From NCBI GenBank assembly GCA_964398855.1, contig CAYNOQ010000004.1:10234-74233 (forward strand): a stretch of DNA of 64,000 nt. Direction: 5' to 3'. Every line of letters begins with the position of its first letter. The first letter of the stretch is position 1. This document shows, piece after piece, positions 51,610-61,271 of the stretch. Made by a program: the position numbers and the translations under genes. Source of the DNA: Mariniphaga sp964398855. Lineage in GTDB: Bacteria > Bacteroidota > Bacteroidia > Bacteroidales > Prolixibacteraceae. The notes beneath the pieces are model-generated. The model was given only the letters and a program-made list of their open reading frames with translations, was not told where the DNA came from and did not search any database.

Positions 51610-53772
51610 ATGTTATATATTTTAAACTCCATAGATTTAACGCTTCCGCTGACCAATCCGGTCATAAAATTCCTGATTATTCTGCTGATTATTCTGTTTA
51701 CACCGATTGTTTTGGACAGAATAAAAATCCCCCATCTATTGGGATTGATTATTGCCGGGGCGGTTATCGGTCCGTTTGGGTTTAATCTCATAACCCGCGA
51801 CAGCAGCATTATTCTTTCGGGAACGGCAGGGTTGCTCTATATTATGTTCCTTGCAGGTTTGGAAATTGATATTGCAGACTTCAAAAAAAATGCAGGAAAA
51901 AGCACTCTTTTAGGACTTTACGGATTTTTCATCCCAATGATTCTCGGCACGCTCACCGGGCTGTATGTTCTAAAATATTCACTGATGACTTCGGTGCTGA
52001 TGGCGAGCATGTTTTCTTCACATACGTTGATAACCTACCCCATTGTCAGCAAACTCGGGCTTACCAAAAACAAGGCGGTAAACATCACTGTGGGCAGCAC
52101 ATTGATCACCAATGTGCTTGCGCTGCTGGTTTTGGCTGTTGTTGTCGGGTTGGTTTCGGGCAACACAGACAAATATTTCGGATTGAGATTGTCCGTTTCG
52201 CTACTGGTTTTCGCTTCGGTCATTATGATTGGTTTTCCGATTATTGCACGCTGGTTTTTCAAGCGCTACGACGACAAAGTATCTCAGTATATTTTTGTTC
52301 TTGTGATGGTTTTTTTAGGCGCCATTCTTTCTGAAATTGCAGGAATTGAAGGAATTATCGGTGCTTTTTTAGCCGGACTTGCACTCAATCGGCTGATTTC
52401 GCGGACTTCACCGCTGATGAACCGCATTGACTTTGTCGGGAATGCGATTTTTATTCCGTTTTTCCTGCTCGGCGTGGGAATGCTCATTGACTATCGTGCT
52501 TTCATCAACGATAGGGAGACCCTTTTTGTGGCAGCAGTCATGTCCATTATTGCCACTGTGGGAAAATATATTCCTGCCCTGATGATTCAAAAGCAATTTC
52601 ATTTCAGCACCAACCAGCGAAGACTAATTTTCGGATTGAGCAATGCTCAGGCGGCAGCCACGCTTGCCGCGGTCTTAGTCGGCTTCAACGTGATTTTAGG
52701 TGAAACGGCAAGCGGTGAACCCATCCGGCTGCTCAATGAAAAAATTCTGAACGGCACAATTATTATGATATTAGTAACCTGCACCATTGCATCCTTTGAA
52801 ACCCAAAAAGGAGCATACAACATTGCCAGAAATGAAAACCCGGATATGGACGAAGATGAAGCCGACCCTGATGAAAGGATTCTGATTCCCATCAGCAATC
52901 CCGATACGGTGGATGAGCTTATACATCTGAGCGCAATGATTAAATCGAAAAAAAACAAATCGGAGCTTTATGCGCTCAACATCATTAAAAACATCAACGA
53001 CGAAGATTTTATCAAAGGAGCAAACAAGGAGGCAAAAAAAATTCTGGAAAAGGCTGCCATCACAGCTGCTTCTGCCGATATTCATCTAACCGAACTGCTT
53101 CGCTACGACCTGAATATCGTCAACGGAATCACCAGCATCATCAAGGAACAAAACATCACCGACCTGATTTTAGGGCTTTATGCGGAGAAGGGAATTTCAA
53201 AATCATTTTTGGGAAACCTCACGGAAGGTATTCTTGCAAAAAGCAATATTACCACGCTGGTCTATAAGCCTGCGCAGCCCATAAACACCATCAAAAGGCA
53301 TTTTATTGTTCTACCCGAAAATGCCGAAAAAGAGCTGGGATTTCCATTCTGGATAATAAAAATCTGGAATATTTCACGAAATACCGGCGATAAACTCCTG
53401 TTTCACGGAACAGAAGAAACCCTAAAAATATTGCAGGAACTTCAAGCCAAACACCCCATTGAAGCTGAGTTTCATATTTTTGAAGACTGGGACAACTTTT
53501 TAGCGCTCACCCGGGAAATTAAAATTGACGATGACCTGATTATTGTGATGAGCAGAAAAAACAAACCTTCTTATCATCCCAAAATGGAACGGGTGCCCAA
53601 TTACCTGAACAAATATTTAAAATCAAACAGTTTTATTCTGGTTTATCCCATGCAGATTGGCGCTGACGAAGGCATTATTTTCGATCTGAACAACCCGTCG
53701 CTGCATGAACCCCTGGAAAAACTGGATGAGATCGGTAAAACAATTCTCAATTTGTTTAAAAGAAAATCATAA
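51610..53772 (+). CDS. CPA2-family cation:proton antiporter
   Basis: The 720-residue protein has an N-terminal exchanger domain of about 12 helices (1-400), with PHLLGLIIAGAVIGPFGFNL and GIEGIIGAFLAGLALNRLI. The soluble C-terminal half (about 420-715) looks like a pair of universal-stress-protein-like domains (DERILIPISNPDTVDELIHLSAM and RHFIVLPENAEKELG). It would exchange Na+ or K+ for H+ across the inner membrane, and the tail could be regulatory. It is followed after 6 bases by ftsX. Confidence 0.9.
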   Translation: MLYILNSIDLTLPLTNPVIKFLIILLIILFTPIVLDRIKIPHLLGLIIAGAVIGPFGFNLITRDSSIILSGTAGLLYIMFLAGLEIDIADFKKNAGKSTLLGLYGFFIPMILGTLTGLYVLKYSLMTSVLMASMFSSHTLITYPIVSKLGLTKNKAVNITVGSTLITNVLALLVLAVVVGLVSGNTDKYFGLRLSVSLLVFASVIMIGFPIIARWFFKRYDDKVSQYIFVLVMVFLGAILSEIAGIEGIIGAFLAGLALNRLISRTSPLMNRIDFVGNAIFIPFFLLGVGMLIDYRAFINDRETLFVAAVMSIIATVGKYIPALMIQKQFHFSTNQRRLIFGLSNAQAAATLAAVLVGFNVILGETASGEPIRLLNEKILNGTIIMILVTCTIASFETQKGAYNIARNENPDMDEDEADPDERILIPISNPDTVDELIHLSAMIKSKKNKSELYALNIIKNINDEDFIKGANKEAKKILEKAAITAASADIHLTELLRYDLNIVNGITSIIKEQNITDLILGLYAEKGISKSFLGNLTEGILAKSNITTLVYKPAQPINTIKRHFIVLPENAEKELGFPFWIIKIWNISRNTGDKLLFHGTEETLKILQELQAKHPIEAEFHIFEDWDNFLALTREIKIDDDLIIVMSRKNKPSYHPKMERVPNYLNKYLKSNSFILVYPMQIGADEGIIFDLNNPSLHEPLEKLDEIGKTILNLFKRKS

Positions 53773-53778
53773 ACAGCC

Positions 53779-54660
53779 ATGACAAGGAGATCCGGTTCCG
53801 GAAAAATGAAAAAACGACTGTTTCGTTCATCGTTTACTTCGATGGTGAGTATTTCATTAGTGCTTGTGCTTCTGGGGGCGCTGCTTATCATACTGATCAA
53901 CGCCGGGCAGTTGTCTGACTATGTCAGGGAGCAAATCGGCTTCACACTCGTGCTTCACGACAATGCCAAAGAGAACGATATTGCCCGGTTGCAAAAGGTT
54001 TTGGAAGCATCGGAATATGTTAAATCCACCCGCTATATCGACAAGGAGGCAGCCGCCGCCGAACTAACCACAGAACTTGGTGAAGATTTTATGGGTTTTT
54101 TAGGTTTCAACCCGCTGTTTGCATCGGTGGACGTGAAACTGTTTGCTGCCTACACCAATCCCGACAGCCTGCAGTTTATAGAGAAGGAATTCATAGGATA
54201 TCCGCAGGTCAGCGAAGTTTTTTATCAGAAAGACCTTTTGGGCGTCATTAACGAGAATATCAGCAAAATAACTGTTTTCCTGCTCATCATCAGTGCATTG
54301 ATCGGGTTTATTTTTGTTTCGCTCATCAACAACACCATCCGCATTTCCATCTATTCCGAGCGGTTTACCATCAACACGATGCAGTTAGTGGGCGCTGCCC
54401 GCTCATTTGTTCGGAAACCATTTCTGAAACGCGGAATATCATTAGGGATTTTAGGCGCTCTTGTGGCAAACATTCTGCTTTTTGCTTCTGTTTTTGCATT
54501 CAGAAAAGAGTTGGGCGGAATACTCAATCCTGACGAATACCTGACTTTAACGGCTGTTTTTATTCTTGTTTTTATACTTGGAATGGCAATCTCCTATATT
54601 TCAACCTGGTTTGCCGTAAACAAGTTCCTGAAAATGAAATTTGATGATCTGTTTTATTAA
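53779..54660 (+). CDS. ftsX: Cell division protein FtsX
   Basis: This 293-residue permease-type subunit links FtsE at the divisome to periplasmic cell-wall hydrolase activation. It has an N-terminal helix (VSISLVLVLLGALLIILI), a periplasmic domain of about 110 residues and three C-terminal helices. ERFTINTMQLVGAARSFVRKPFLKRG is the typical FtsX cytoplasmic loop. The partner ATPase gene ftsE is not next to it. The order ftsX-DUF3098-uppP-truB-queA is a recurrent Bacteroidetes cluster. Confidence 0.92.
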   Translation: MTRRSGSGKMKKRLFRSSFTSMVSISLVLVLLGALLIILINAGQLSDYVREQIGFTLVLHDNAKENDIARLQKVLEASEYVKSTRYIDKEAAAAELTTELGEDFMGFLGFNPLFASVDVKLFAAYTNPDSLQFIEKEFIGYPQVSEVFYQKDLLGVINENISKITVFLLIISALIGFIFVSLINNTIRISIYSERFTINTMQLVGAARSFVRKPFLKRGISLGILGALVANILLFASVFAFRKELGGILNPDEYLTLTAVFILVFILGMAISYISTWFAVNKFLKMKFDDLFY

Positions 54661-54661
54661 T

Positions 54662-54669
54662 TATCTTTG
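54662..54669 (+). promoter_or_regulatory. -7 box TATCTTTG directly ahead of the DUF3098 gene
   Basis: A perfect TAnnTTTG ends 6 bases before the ATG at 54676. The transcript would start at or one base from the start codon, so it would be leaderless. The box begins two bases after the ftsX stop. Confidence 0.45.
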
Positions 54670-54675
54670 CAGATT

Positions 54676-54942
54676 ATGAAAAAAAGGAGTACAAAAAAGG
54701 AAATTTCAGACGGGAAAACCGGATTTGCCTTAGGTAAGGAGAACTACAACCTGATGGCAATCGGTTTTGGCATCATCGTGATAGGTTTTATATTGATGAT
54801 TGGCGGCAAAAGTGATGACCCCAGCGTTTTCAATCCTGAAATTTTCAGTTTCAGGCGAATTGTGCTTGCACCGATGATTCTGCTTTTCGGCTTCATGTTT
54901 GAGATTTATGCCATCATGAAGAAGCCGAAAGAGAACAAGTAA
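54676..54942 (+). CDS. DUF3098 membrane protein
   Basis: The 88-residue protein starts MKKRSTKKEISDGK; an in-frame TTG three codons upstream falls inside the promoter box and is rejected. Two helices are predicted (YNLMAIGFGIIVIGFILMIG and IVLAPMILLFGFMFEIYAI), joined by the conserved SDDPSVFNPEIFSFRR segment. DUF3098 is a Bacteroidetes family of unknown function, recurrently placed between ftsX and uppP. This suggests a cell-envelope role. Confidence 0.88.
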   Translation: MKKRSTKKEISDGKTGFALGKENYNLMAIGFGIIVIGFILMIGGKSDDPSVFNPEIFSFRRIVLAPMILLFGFMFEIYAIMKKPKENK

Positions 54943-54954
54943 ACCTGTTCAGAA

Positions 54955-55737
54955 ATGAGTACAATTCAGGCGCTGCTGTTAGGTCTTGTTCAAGGACTTA
55001 CTGAATTTCTTCCGGTTAGTTCCAGCGGGCATCTCGAAATCGGGCACGTAATTCTTGGTGTTGAAACGGATAATAACCTGCTGTTTGCGGTTACCGTTCA
55101 CGTTGCCACCGTGCTGAGCACATTGGTTGTTTTTCGCCGCGATATTCTGGCACTCCTGACTGATTTATTCGCCTTCAAATGGAACGAATCCACGCAATAC
55201 ATCTCTAAACTCCTTCTTTCTGCTGTTCCCGTGCTGATTATCGGGCTGTTTTTTGTCGATCATATCGAACAGTTTTTCACGGGAAATCTGCTGCTGGTCG
55301 GGAGTATGTTGATCGTTACCGCCGGCTTACTGACATTTGCTCATTTTGTTAAAAAAGGAAATTCTGAAATCACCCGGGGCAAAGCGCTCATTATTGGTAT
55401 TGCACAGGCAGTTGCCGTAATTCCCGGCATTTCGCGAAGCGGGGCAACCATTGCAACCGGACTGATTACCGGAGCAAAGAAAGATGAAATTGCCCGTTTC
55501 TCATTCCTGATGGTGCTGATTCCCATTTTAGGCGCCGCATTTCTGGATGTTGTCGGCGGGGATTTTACAAAAGCAGCTTCCATCGAAACAATCCCCCTTT
55601 TGACCGGCTTTCTTGCAGCATTTTTATCCGGGCTGTTAGCCTGTTCATTAATGATAAAGATAGTTAAGCGCGGAAAACTCATATATTTTGCAATTTACTG
55701 TGTAATTATCGGTTTTTTTGCTATCTTTGCAGCCTGA
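54955..55737 (+). CDS. uppP: Undecaprenyl-diphosphatase UppP
   Basis: The 260-residue membrane phosphatase recycles the carrier lipid for peptidoglycan synthesis. Both catalytic motifs are present: GLTEFLPVSSSGHLEI (with the essential Glu and His) and VIPGISRSGATI (with the Arg). About eight helices are predicted. It is 12 bases after the DUF3098 gene. Confidence 0.97.
   Translation: MSTIQALLLGLVQGLTEFLPVSSSGHLEIGHVILGVETDNNLLFAVTVHVATVLSTLVVFRRDILALLTDLFAFKWNESTQYISKLLLSAVPVLIIGLFFVDHIEQFFTGNLLLVGSMLIVTAGLLTFAHFVKKGNSEITRGKALIIGIAQAVAVIPGISRSGATIATGLITGAKKDEIARFSFLMVLIPILGAAFLDVVGGDFTKAASIETIPLLTGFLAAFLSGLLACSLMIKIVKRGKLIYFAIYCVIIGFFAIFAA
55722..55729 (+). promoter_or_regulatory. -7 box TATCTTTG near the uppP stop, ahead of truB
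   Basis: A perfect TAnnTTTG lies within the last codons of uppP, 39 bases before the truB start. It may give truB extra transcription. Confidence 0.35.
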
Positions 55738-55768
55738 TTTTTCACTTTTTTAACATACTGGTTATCAA

Positions 55769-56506
55769 ATGCTTGATGCTGCCCATCCCAAAAAAACATA
55801 CGATTTTATTGAAGGTGAAGTTTTGTTGTTTGATAAAGATATCACATGGACTTCGTTTGACCTGGTTCAGCGGGTACGCAACACATTATGCAGAAAGCTG
55901 GGTATAAAAAAACTGAAAGTCGGACACGCAGGAACGCTTGACCCGCTTGCCAGCGGACTGATGATTCTCTGCACCGGAAAAGCAACCAAACGCATCGAAT
56001 CGTTTCAGGAAATGGAGAAAGAATATGTGGCAACGCTAAAATTGGGAGCCACCACCCCGTCTTTTGATCTGGAGACGGCAGAAGAGAGCAAAAGTGAAAT
56101 AAGTCATATCACCCGAAGCGATTTTGAAAAAGCACTGCTGAAATTTTTAGGCGAAACAGAGCAGGTGCCGCCAATCTATTCTGCCGTAAAGGTGAACGGA
56201 AAACGGGCGTTTAATTATGCCAGAAGTGGTACAGAACTAAAACTTCAGCCAAAAAAAATTGTTATCAGTGAGATTGTTACCGAATCATTTGAACCGCCTC
56301 ATGCAACCATTCGCGTGGTTTGCGGCAAAGGGACATACATTCGCGCATTAGCGCGGGATATTGGAAAAGAGCTGGAATGTGGCGCTTACCTGACGAAACT
56401 GCGCCGCACAAGAATAGGAGAGTATAAAGTGGAAGATGCCATGACCATTGACTTTTATATAGAAAATCTGAGTGCACTTGTAACAAAACCTGTTGCAGAA
56501 ACGTAA
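55769..56506 (+). CDS. truB: tRNA pseudouridine(55) synthase
   Basis: TruB makes pseudouridine 55 in the T-loop of tRNAs. The 245-residue length fits. The catalytic Asp is in VGHAGTLDPLASGLM, and VPPIYSAVKVNGKRAFNYAR and CGKGTYIRALARDIG are family motifs. It lacks the C-terminal PUA extension of longer versions. It is 31 bases after uppP. Confidence 0.97.
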   Translation: MLDAAHPKKTYDFIEGEVLLFDKDITWTSFDLVQRVRNTLCRKLGIKKLKVGHAGTLDPLASGLMILCTGKATKRIESFQEMEKEYVATLKLGATTPSFDLETAEESKSEISHITRSDFEKALLKFLGETEQVPPIYSAVKVNGKRAFNYARSGTELKLQPKKIVISEIVTESFEPPHATIRVVCGKGTYIRALARDIGKELECGAYLTKLRRTRIGEYKVEDAMTIDFYIENLSALVTKPVAET

Positions 56507-56670
56507 GCCCTAACCCAGACCGCAATATCCGAACACGAAAAATAAAAACTTAAAAATTTGTGACACTATAAAAAAGTATAAAATAATTGTCCATGAAATG
56601 AGCCTTGAAAATAAAGTTTGGATTGGCAGGTTTCATGTTTTACCATTAAAATATTAACAATATAAGAAAG

Positions 56671-57720
56671 ATGAAATTATCGAAGTTTAAGTACGAATTG
56701 GATGAAAAAAAAATTGCATTGCACCCGGCGCCCAACAGGGATGAGTCGAAATTGATGGTATTGGACAGAGCAAAGCGTAAAATAGAACACAAACTGTTTA
56801 AAGACATTGTTGACTATTTTGATGAAGGAGATGTGCTTGTTTTTAATGATACCAAGGTTTTTCCGGCGAGATTATACGGCAACAAGGAGAAAACAGGTGC
56901 TGAAATTGAGGTTTTTCTGCTCAGGGAGCTAAACCGCGAAATGCGTTTGTGGGATGTGCTTGTTGATCCTGCCAGAAAAATCCGTATCGGAAATAAACTC
57001 TATTTCGGCGAAAATGACATTTTAGTTGCCGAAGTTATAGATAATACCACATCCAGGGGGCGCACCCTGCGTTTTTTGTATGACGGTCCTTATGATGAAT
57101 TCAAAAAAACATTACATAATCTGGGAAGCACACCACTGCCAAAATTCATAAAAAGGCCGATAGTTCCTGAAGACGAGGAGCGCTATCAGACAATTTTTGC
57201 CAAACATGAAGGAGCTGTGGCAGCGCCTACTGCCGGACTGCATTTCAGCAGGGAGCTACTCAAGCGATTAGAAATCAAGGGGGCAGACTTTGCATACGTT
57301 ACGCTTCATGCCGGATTGGGAAACTTCAGGAATGTTGAAGTGGAAGATCTCACCAAACACAAAATGGACTCGGAGCAAATCTGGATCAGAGAGGAAGCAT
57401 GCGATATAATCAATACTGCAAAAGATAACCGGAAAAATATCTGCGCGGTTGGAACAACCGTGATGCGCACACTCGAAAGCTCAGTTACCACTCAGGGACA
57501 TGCAAAACCTTTTGAAGGATGGACAAATAAATTCATTTTTCCACCCTATGAATTCAACGTGGCAAACTGCATGATTTCCAACTTTCAGCTGCCCTACTCT
57601 ATTCTGCTTATGATGGTTGCAGCTTTTGGCGGCTATGATTTTGTGATGAAAGCCTATCAGGTTGCCCTGAAAAATGATTACCGGTTTGGTACATACGGAG
57701 ACGCCATGCTGATTATCTAA
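56671..57720 (+). CDS. queA: S-adenosylmethionine:tRNA ribosyltransferase-isomerase
   Basis: QueA builds epoxyqueuosine from preQ1 in tRNA using the ribosyl part of SAM. The 349-residue protein shows VFNDTKVFPARLYGNKE, AAPTAGLHFSRELL and NFQLPYSILLMMVAAFGG. The start follows a 164-base AT-rich spacer with no clear promoter box. A terminator follows the gene. Confidence 0.97.
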   Translation: MKLSKFKYELDEKKIALHPAPNRDESKLMVLDRAKRKIEHKLFKDIVDYFDEGDVLVFNDTKVFPARLYGNKEKTGAEIEVFLLRELNREMRLWDVLVDPARKIRIGNKLYFGENDILVAEVIDNTTSRGRTLRFLYDGPYDEFKKTLHNLGSTPLPKFIKRPIVPEDEERYQTIFAKHEGAVAAPTAGLHFSRELLKRLEIKGADFAYVTLHAGLGNFRNVEVEDLTKHKMDSEQIWIREEACDIINTAKDNRKNICAVGTTVMRTLESSVTTQGHAKPFEGWTNKFIFPPYEFNVANCMISNFQLPYSILLMMVAAFGGYDFVMKAYQVALKNDYRFGTYGDAMLII

Positions 57721-57741
57721 ATTCGTTGAGGATTCAGGCAG

Positions 57742-57794
57742 AGAAACAACCATGTTTAAAAGTGGTACTCTTTTTGACATGGTTGTTTCTTTTT
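57742..57794 (+). terminator. Terminator after queA
   Basis: A perfect 14-bp stem (57742-57755 with 57777-57790, core AACAACCATG/CATGGTTGTT) has a 21-base loop and is followed by TTTT. It ends 15 bases before the next start codon. Confidence 0.75.
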
Positions 57795-57809
57795 ATAAAA
57801 CAAAATGTC

Positions 57810-58508
57810 ATGAGAAAATTACTTTTTTTATCGTTTCTATTCTTTAACCTGCCCCTTTGGGCACAAAACAATAATGAAGTGAGATACATTGAAGTTCACG
57901 GAAATGCGGAAATGGAAGTTCAGCCTGATGAGATGGTGCTTTCAATTACAATTCAAGAGTATTACGAAGAGGAATTTCAGAAAGGCAAAGAGCCTAAAAA
58001 TTACAAGAATAAGGTTCAGCTTGCCAAACTCGAAGACAGCCTGATTAAGAGTTTGCGAAAAGTTGGTATCGACAAAGATGATATTCGTGTGCGCAACATG
58101 GGAAACTACTGGAGAAGCGAAAGAAAAGAGTTCCTTTTCAACAAGCAGCTTGAAGTAAAAATTTCCGATTTCTCCAAAGTGAATCAGCTCACTTCTCTGG
58201 TTGACGGAAAGGGAATCCGTTCGGTTAACGTGGGGCAAATGACTCACTCGAATATTGAAAACTTCAGAAAAGAGGTAAAAACCAATGCGCTGAAAGATGC
58301 CCGCGAAAAAGCTGCCTACCTTGTAGAGAGTTTGGGTGAAGAGCTTGGCGAAGTCCTTTCAATTACAGAGCTTAATGACGGATATTCACGTCCAGTGGTT
58401 GCAAGAAGCATGCTGATGGCTGCCGATGCCGCCGGTTATGAAAGTGTCGACCAGGTACAAAATATCAATATTTCGTATCAGGTTACTGCAAGGTTCAAAA
58501 TCAAATAG
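57810..58508 (+). CDS. SIMPL domain (DUF541) periplasmic protein
   Basis: The 232-residue protein starts MRKLLFLSFLFFNLPLWAQ, a signal peptide; the frame upstream runs through the queA terminator and is rejected. The mature protein opens with EVRYIEVHGNAEMEVQPDEM, the SIMPL signature, and ends with NINISYQVTARFKIK. Members are periplasmic or outer-membrane proteins, some linked to oxidative stress or secretion, with no defined activity. It converges with the export operon across 11 bases. Confidence 0.9.
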   Translation: MRKLLFLSFLFFNLPLWAQNNNEVRYIEVHGNAEMEVQPDEMVLSITIQEYYEEEFQKGKEPKNYKNKVQLAKLEDSLIKSLRKVGIDKDDIRVRNMGNYWRSERKEFLFNKQLEVKISDFSKVNQLTSLVDGKGIRSVNVGQMTHSNIENFRKEVKTNALKDAREKAAYLVESLGEELGEVLSITELNDGYSRPVVARSMLMAADAAGYESVDQVQNINISYQVTARFKIK

Positions 58509-58519
58509 GGAAAAGCCGG

Positions 58520-59761
58520 TTACAGCATACCCGATTCCACTTTTTGAGGAGGTGATGCAAATATCCTGTCCCCGGGAGACAATCCCGATTCGATAATCAC
58601 TTCCTCTTCATTTTCAAGCCCGGGAGTTACTCTCTTTCTCCAGGTTTTCCCGCTTTCTTTTAGATATACATAACTTTCCCCTCCCTGTTTCTGAAGAAAA
58701 TTCCGGGGAATTTTCACAACATCCGGATATTTTGAAACGATAATCTTATTGTTGGAAGTCATCGAGGGTTTTATCTCTTTTCCATCCGTTTTAAAGTCGA
58801 TGGTGATACGGAAAACCTTCATGTCAAAACCGGCCAATTCCTGCCCGATATTGGCAATCTCGCTCACCACTCCTTTAAACTTATCTTTCGGGAGGGCATC
58901 AATGGTAATTTCGGCGCTGTCGCCCGGAGAGATTTTGGTGATGTCAATCTCAGGAATATATGCTTCGGAAACAGGGGTGGACAAATCGGGCAAAGTGGCA
59001 ATAGTGGGCATCCACATGCTGACATTATCGCCGGTGCGAAGCTTTCTCCCGTTCCATAAGCGGGCATACATGACCGTTCCCTCTTTTGGGGCAGTTACCT
59101 CCACAGCATTCAAAGCAATCTTTAAAAGTGAATCTCTCCTGAAAAAAACATTATGCCGTTTTGTAATCCATGAAATTCTTCTTCTCTGCCCTAATCTCCG
59201 CAGTTCATAGTCGCGGTGCTTTTTTTCAATCATCCTGACCGTCTGATCATATTCAACTCTCTTTCTACGCTGATATGCCGGCGACTCAAACTGAGCTTGT
59301 TCCAGTTCAATCTCCTTATATTCCAGATCAAACACAAATTCACTCAGCTCCTTTCTCAAACTGGTCAGCGTTATAGATGAATCGATTTTTGCATCGTTCA
59401 ACTCGGCGGTAACCCGCTCCAGATCCTGACTGTTTCTTTCAATCTGCTGGCTGATTTCTGCCGCATCAAGCGTGGCGACCCAGTCGCCGGGCTGTACAAC
59501 AGTTCCCTCTTCCACCATCTCCTTAATCTTAAACTGTCTGACAGGTAAGTCCCTATGTGCCAACTCATCGGGCAAACTGATAACAATTGCATTTTTCCCC
59601 TGAATTTCACCTTTGACCTCAATGGCAAGCGTAAAATTGCCTTTTCTCACTTTGTGCAGATTTTCTCCCGGAGCAGAAACAATGACAGCAACTATTATAA
59701 CGGCAATTACCACAACGGCTGCCATGAGTAGCATAAAAATTCTTTTTCGATTCCGCTTCAT
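58520..59761 (-). CDS. Efflux periplasmic adaptor (HlyD/MacA-like), second copy
   Basis: The 413-residue adaptor has an N-terminal membrane helix (FMLLMAAVVVIAVIIVAVIV), a lipoyl-like segment (VVQPGDWVATLDAAEI), a long coiled coil (about 120-215) and a beta-barrel domain (AEITIDALPKDKFKGVV). Such proteins bridge an inner-membrane pump to a TolC channel. It is the last gene of the operon and resembles the first one at 62612 in the same domain order (both contain WMPVIATLPDL or WMPTIATLPDL). The two may form a mixed adaptor ring or serve two substrates. Confidence 0.88.
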   Translation of the reverse strand: MKRNRKRIFMLLMAAVVVIAVIIVAVIVSAPGENLHKVRKGNFTLAIEVKGEIQGKNAIVISLPDELAHRDLPVRQFKIKEMVEEGTVVQPGDWVATLDAAEISQQIERNSQDLERVTAELNDAKIDSSITLTSLRKELSEFVFDLEYKEIELEQAQFESPAYQRRKRVEYDQTVRMIEKKHRDYELRRLGQRRRISWITKRHNVFFRRDSLLKIALNAVEVTAPKEGTVMYARLWNGRKLRTGDNVSMWMPTIATLPDLSTPVSEAYIPEIDITKISPGDSAEITIDALPKDKFKGVVSEIANIGQELAGFDMKVFRITIDFKTDGKEIKPSMTSNNKIIVSKYPDVVKIPRNFLQKQGGESYVYLKESGKTWRKRVTPGLENEEEVIIESGLSPGDRIFASPPQKVESGML

Positions 59762-59768
59762 CGTTCTT

Positions 59769-61253
59769 TTAATAGTTGTTTATAATCCTTTCAAAATCTT
59801 CCGAAAGGGTTACTTTTTTCTCAAAATCGTATAAGGTGAGCCGCCGGATGGTAAAATAGTAATTCCAGTATGAGCGCAGTGCGCGGATATAGGCACGACG
59901 CGCCTGCTCCTGGTCATTCCGGGCAAGATTCAGTTTGGTAACATCCACTTTTCCAATAAGAAAGCGCTGCTGGGTAACATCATAGCCTAACTGTGCAATG
60001 GTGTCGGCTTTAGCAGTATTTACAACCTGATTAGCTTGCAGGTTGAATTCCATTACGTTCATAATCACATTCTGCTCAAAGTCGATTTTTTCCTGATTCA
60101 CACTGATTCGAACCACTTCGCGGTTCGACCTTGCCATCGCCAATCTCCCTTTTCGCCGTCCCCAGTCAAGAATGGGCACATTCACCCCAATGCGCAGCCG
60201 CTGCCTGTCCAGAGGATTTTGGTAAACTTCGCTGAAATCCTCCGCATTTTGGTTTAAACCATAAAGTGCATACAAATCACCGGTCATTCCCGATTCGCTC
60301 TTTGCCTGACTCACCTTCCGATCCTCTTCAATCAGCCTTTGCTCCTGATTCAGGATTTCGGGATTATTCTCTAATGCCATTCCAACTGCCTCATCTGCCA
60401 ATATCTGTAAATCAGGCAGTTCGTCCGGCACAATACATTCAATCCGGGTATTTTTGTCGAGGCTCAAAAAAGAGTTCAGCTCAGCCTGCGCACGCTCAAG
60501 ACCAAGTTTAGACTGGGTCAGCGCCAGGGTAGCATTCATCTGGCTGAGTTCCAGATTGAGCAGTTCATCCTGCGTAACGGTGCCCACCTGATATCTCCCC
60601 TGCCCTATTTTATAAAGTGTGTCGGCATTGGCAAGGTTTGTTTCTGCAATGTTTACCTCAATCTGCGCATCCACCAAGTTAAAAAAAAGCCGCGAAGCCT
60701 TAATGGCAATATCTTCCCGTGACTGAATATAACTTTTTTTAGCTTTTTCAAATTTCAGCGGTTCAATTTTGGCTGTCCATTTCAGTCGGTTATGCCCGCT
60801 AAGCGACTGCTGGTAACCGATGCTGAACGGAGAAGATGACCATGACGAAATTTTATTTACTCCCAGTTTTTGTGAGAGATTCAAATCGGAGCGGGCAAAA
60901 ATCTGACCGCCGGTCAATCCCACATTCTGGTTCAGCGAGAGTGAAATATCCGAATTCAGATCTTCGCGCGGCTTGTATTCATCGCGGTTTTCGTCATAAT
61001 TGTAAACCTTTTGCATCGACCGGTTGTAATCAATGGGCGTTGCCTGAAGCATCAGGCTCGGCAGCCTGTCGGCTTTGAAATAGCGGAATTCCCAAAAACT
61101 GGCTAAAAACATATTTTCATACCGGAAAGCATCCAATGATTGCTGCGAAGCCCTTTCAATAACTGCCTGCAAAGTTAGATACTCCTTGTTGGCAGCTGAA
61201 CCTGCAAGTCCCGAAAAACTTAAAATAAAAATAACAGCTATGAGTCGTTTCAT
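59769..61253 (-). CDS. TolC-family outer-membrane efflux channel
   Basis: The 494-residue protein has a signal peptide (about 1-20) and two long helical repeats typical of TolC. EVNIAETNLANADTLYKIGQGRYQVG near residue 198 is one example. The second half carries RLRIGVNVPILDWGRRKGRLA and QRFLIGKVDVTKLNLA. It should form the trimeric outer-membrane duct of the export complex. It lies between the permease and the second adaptor. Confidence 0.9.
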   Translation of the reverse strand: MKRLIAVIFILSFSGLAGSAANKEYLTLQAVIERASQQSLDAFRYENMFLASFWEFRYFKADRLPSLMLQATPIDYNRSMQKVYNYDENRDEYKPREDLNSDISLSLNQNVGLTGGQIFARSDLNLSQKLGVNKISSWSSSPFSIGYQQSLSGHNRLKWTAKIEPLKFEKAKKSYIQSREDIAIKASRLFFNLVDAQIEVNIAETNLANADTLYKIGQGRYQVGTVTQDELLNLELSQMNATLALTQSKLGLERAQAELNSFLSLDKNTRIECIVPDELPDLQILADEAVGMALENNPEILNQEQRLIEEDRKVSQAKSESGMTGDLYALYGLNQNAEDFSEVYQNPLDRQRLRIGVNVPILDWGRRKGRLAMARSNREVVRISVNQEKIDFEQNVIMNVMEFNLQANQVVNTAKADTIAQLGYDVTQQRFLIGKVDVTKLNLARNDQEQARRAYIRALRSYWNYYFTIRRLTLYDFEKKVTLSEDFERIINNY

Positions 61254-61271
61254 TCTATAATAAAGTTAAAT

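Noticed and set aside
57726..57809. Longer start for the SIMPL protein
   Set aside because: It runs through the queA terminator and would bury the signal peptide.
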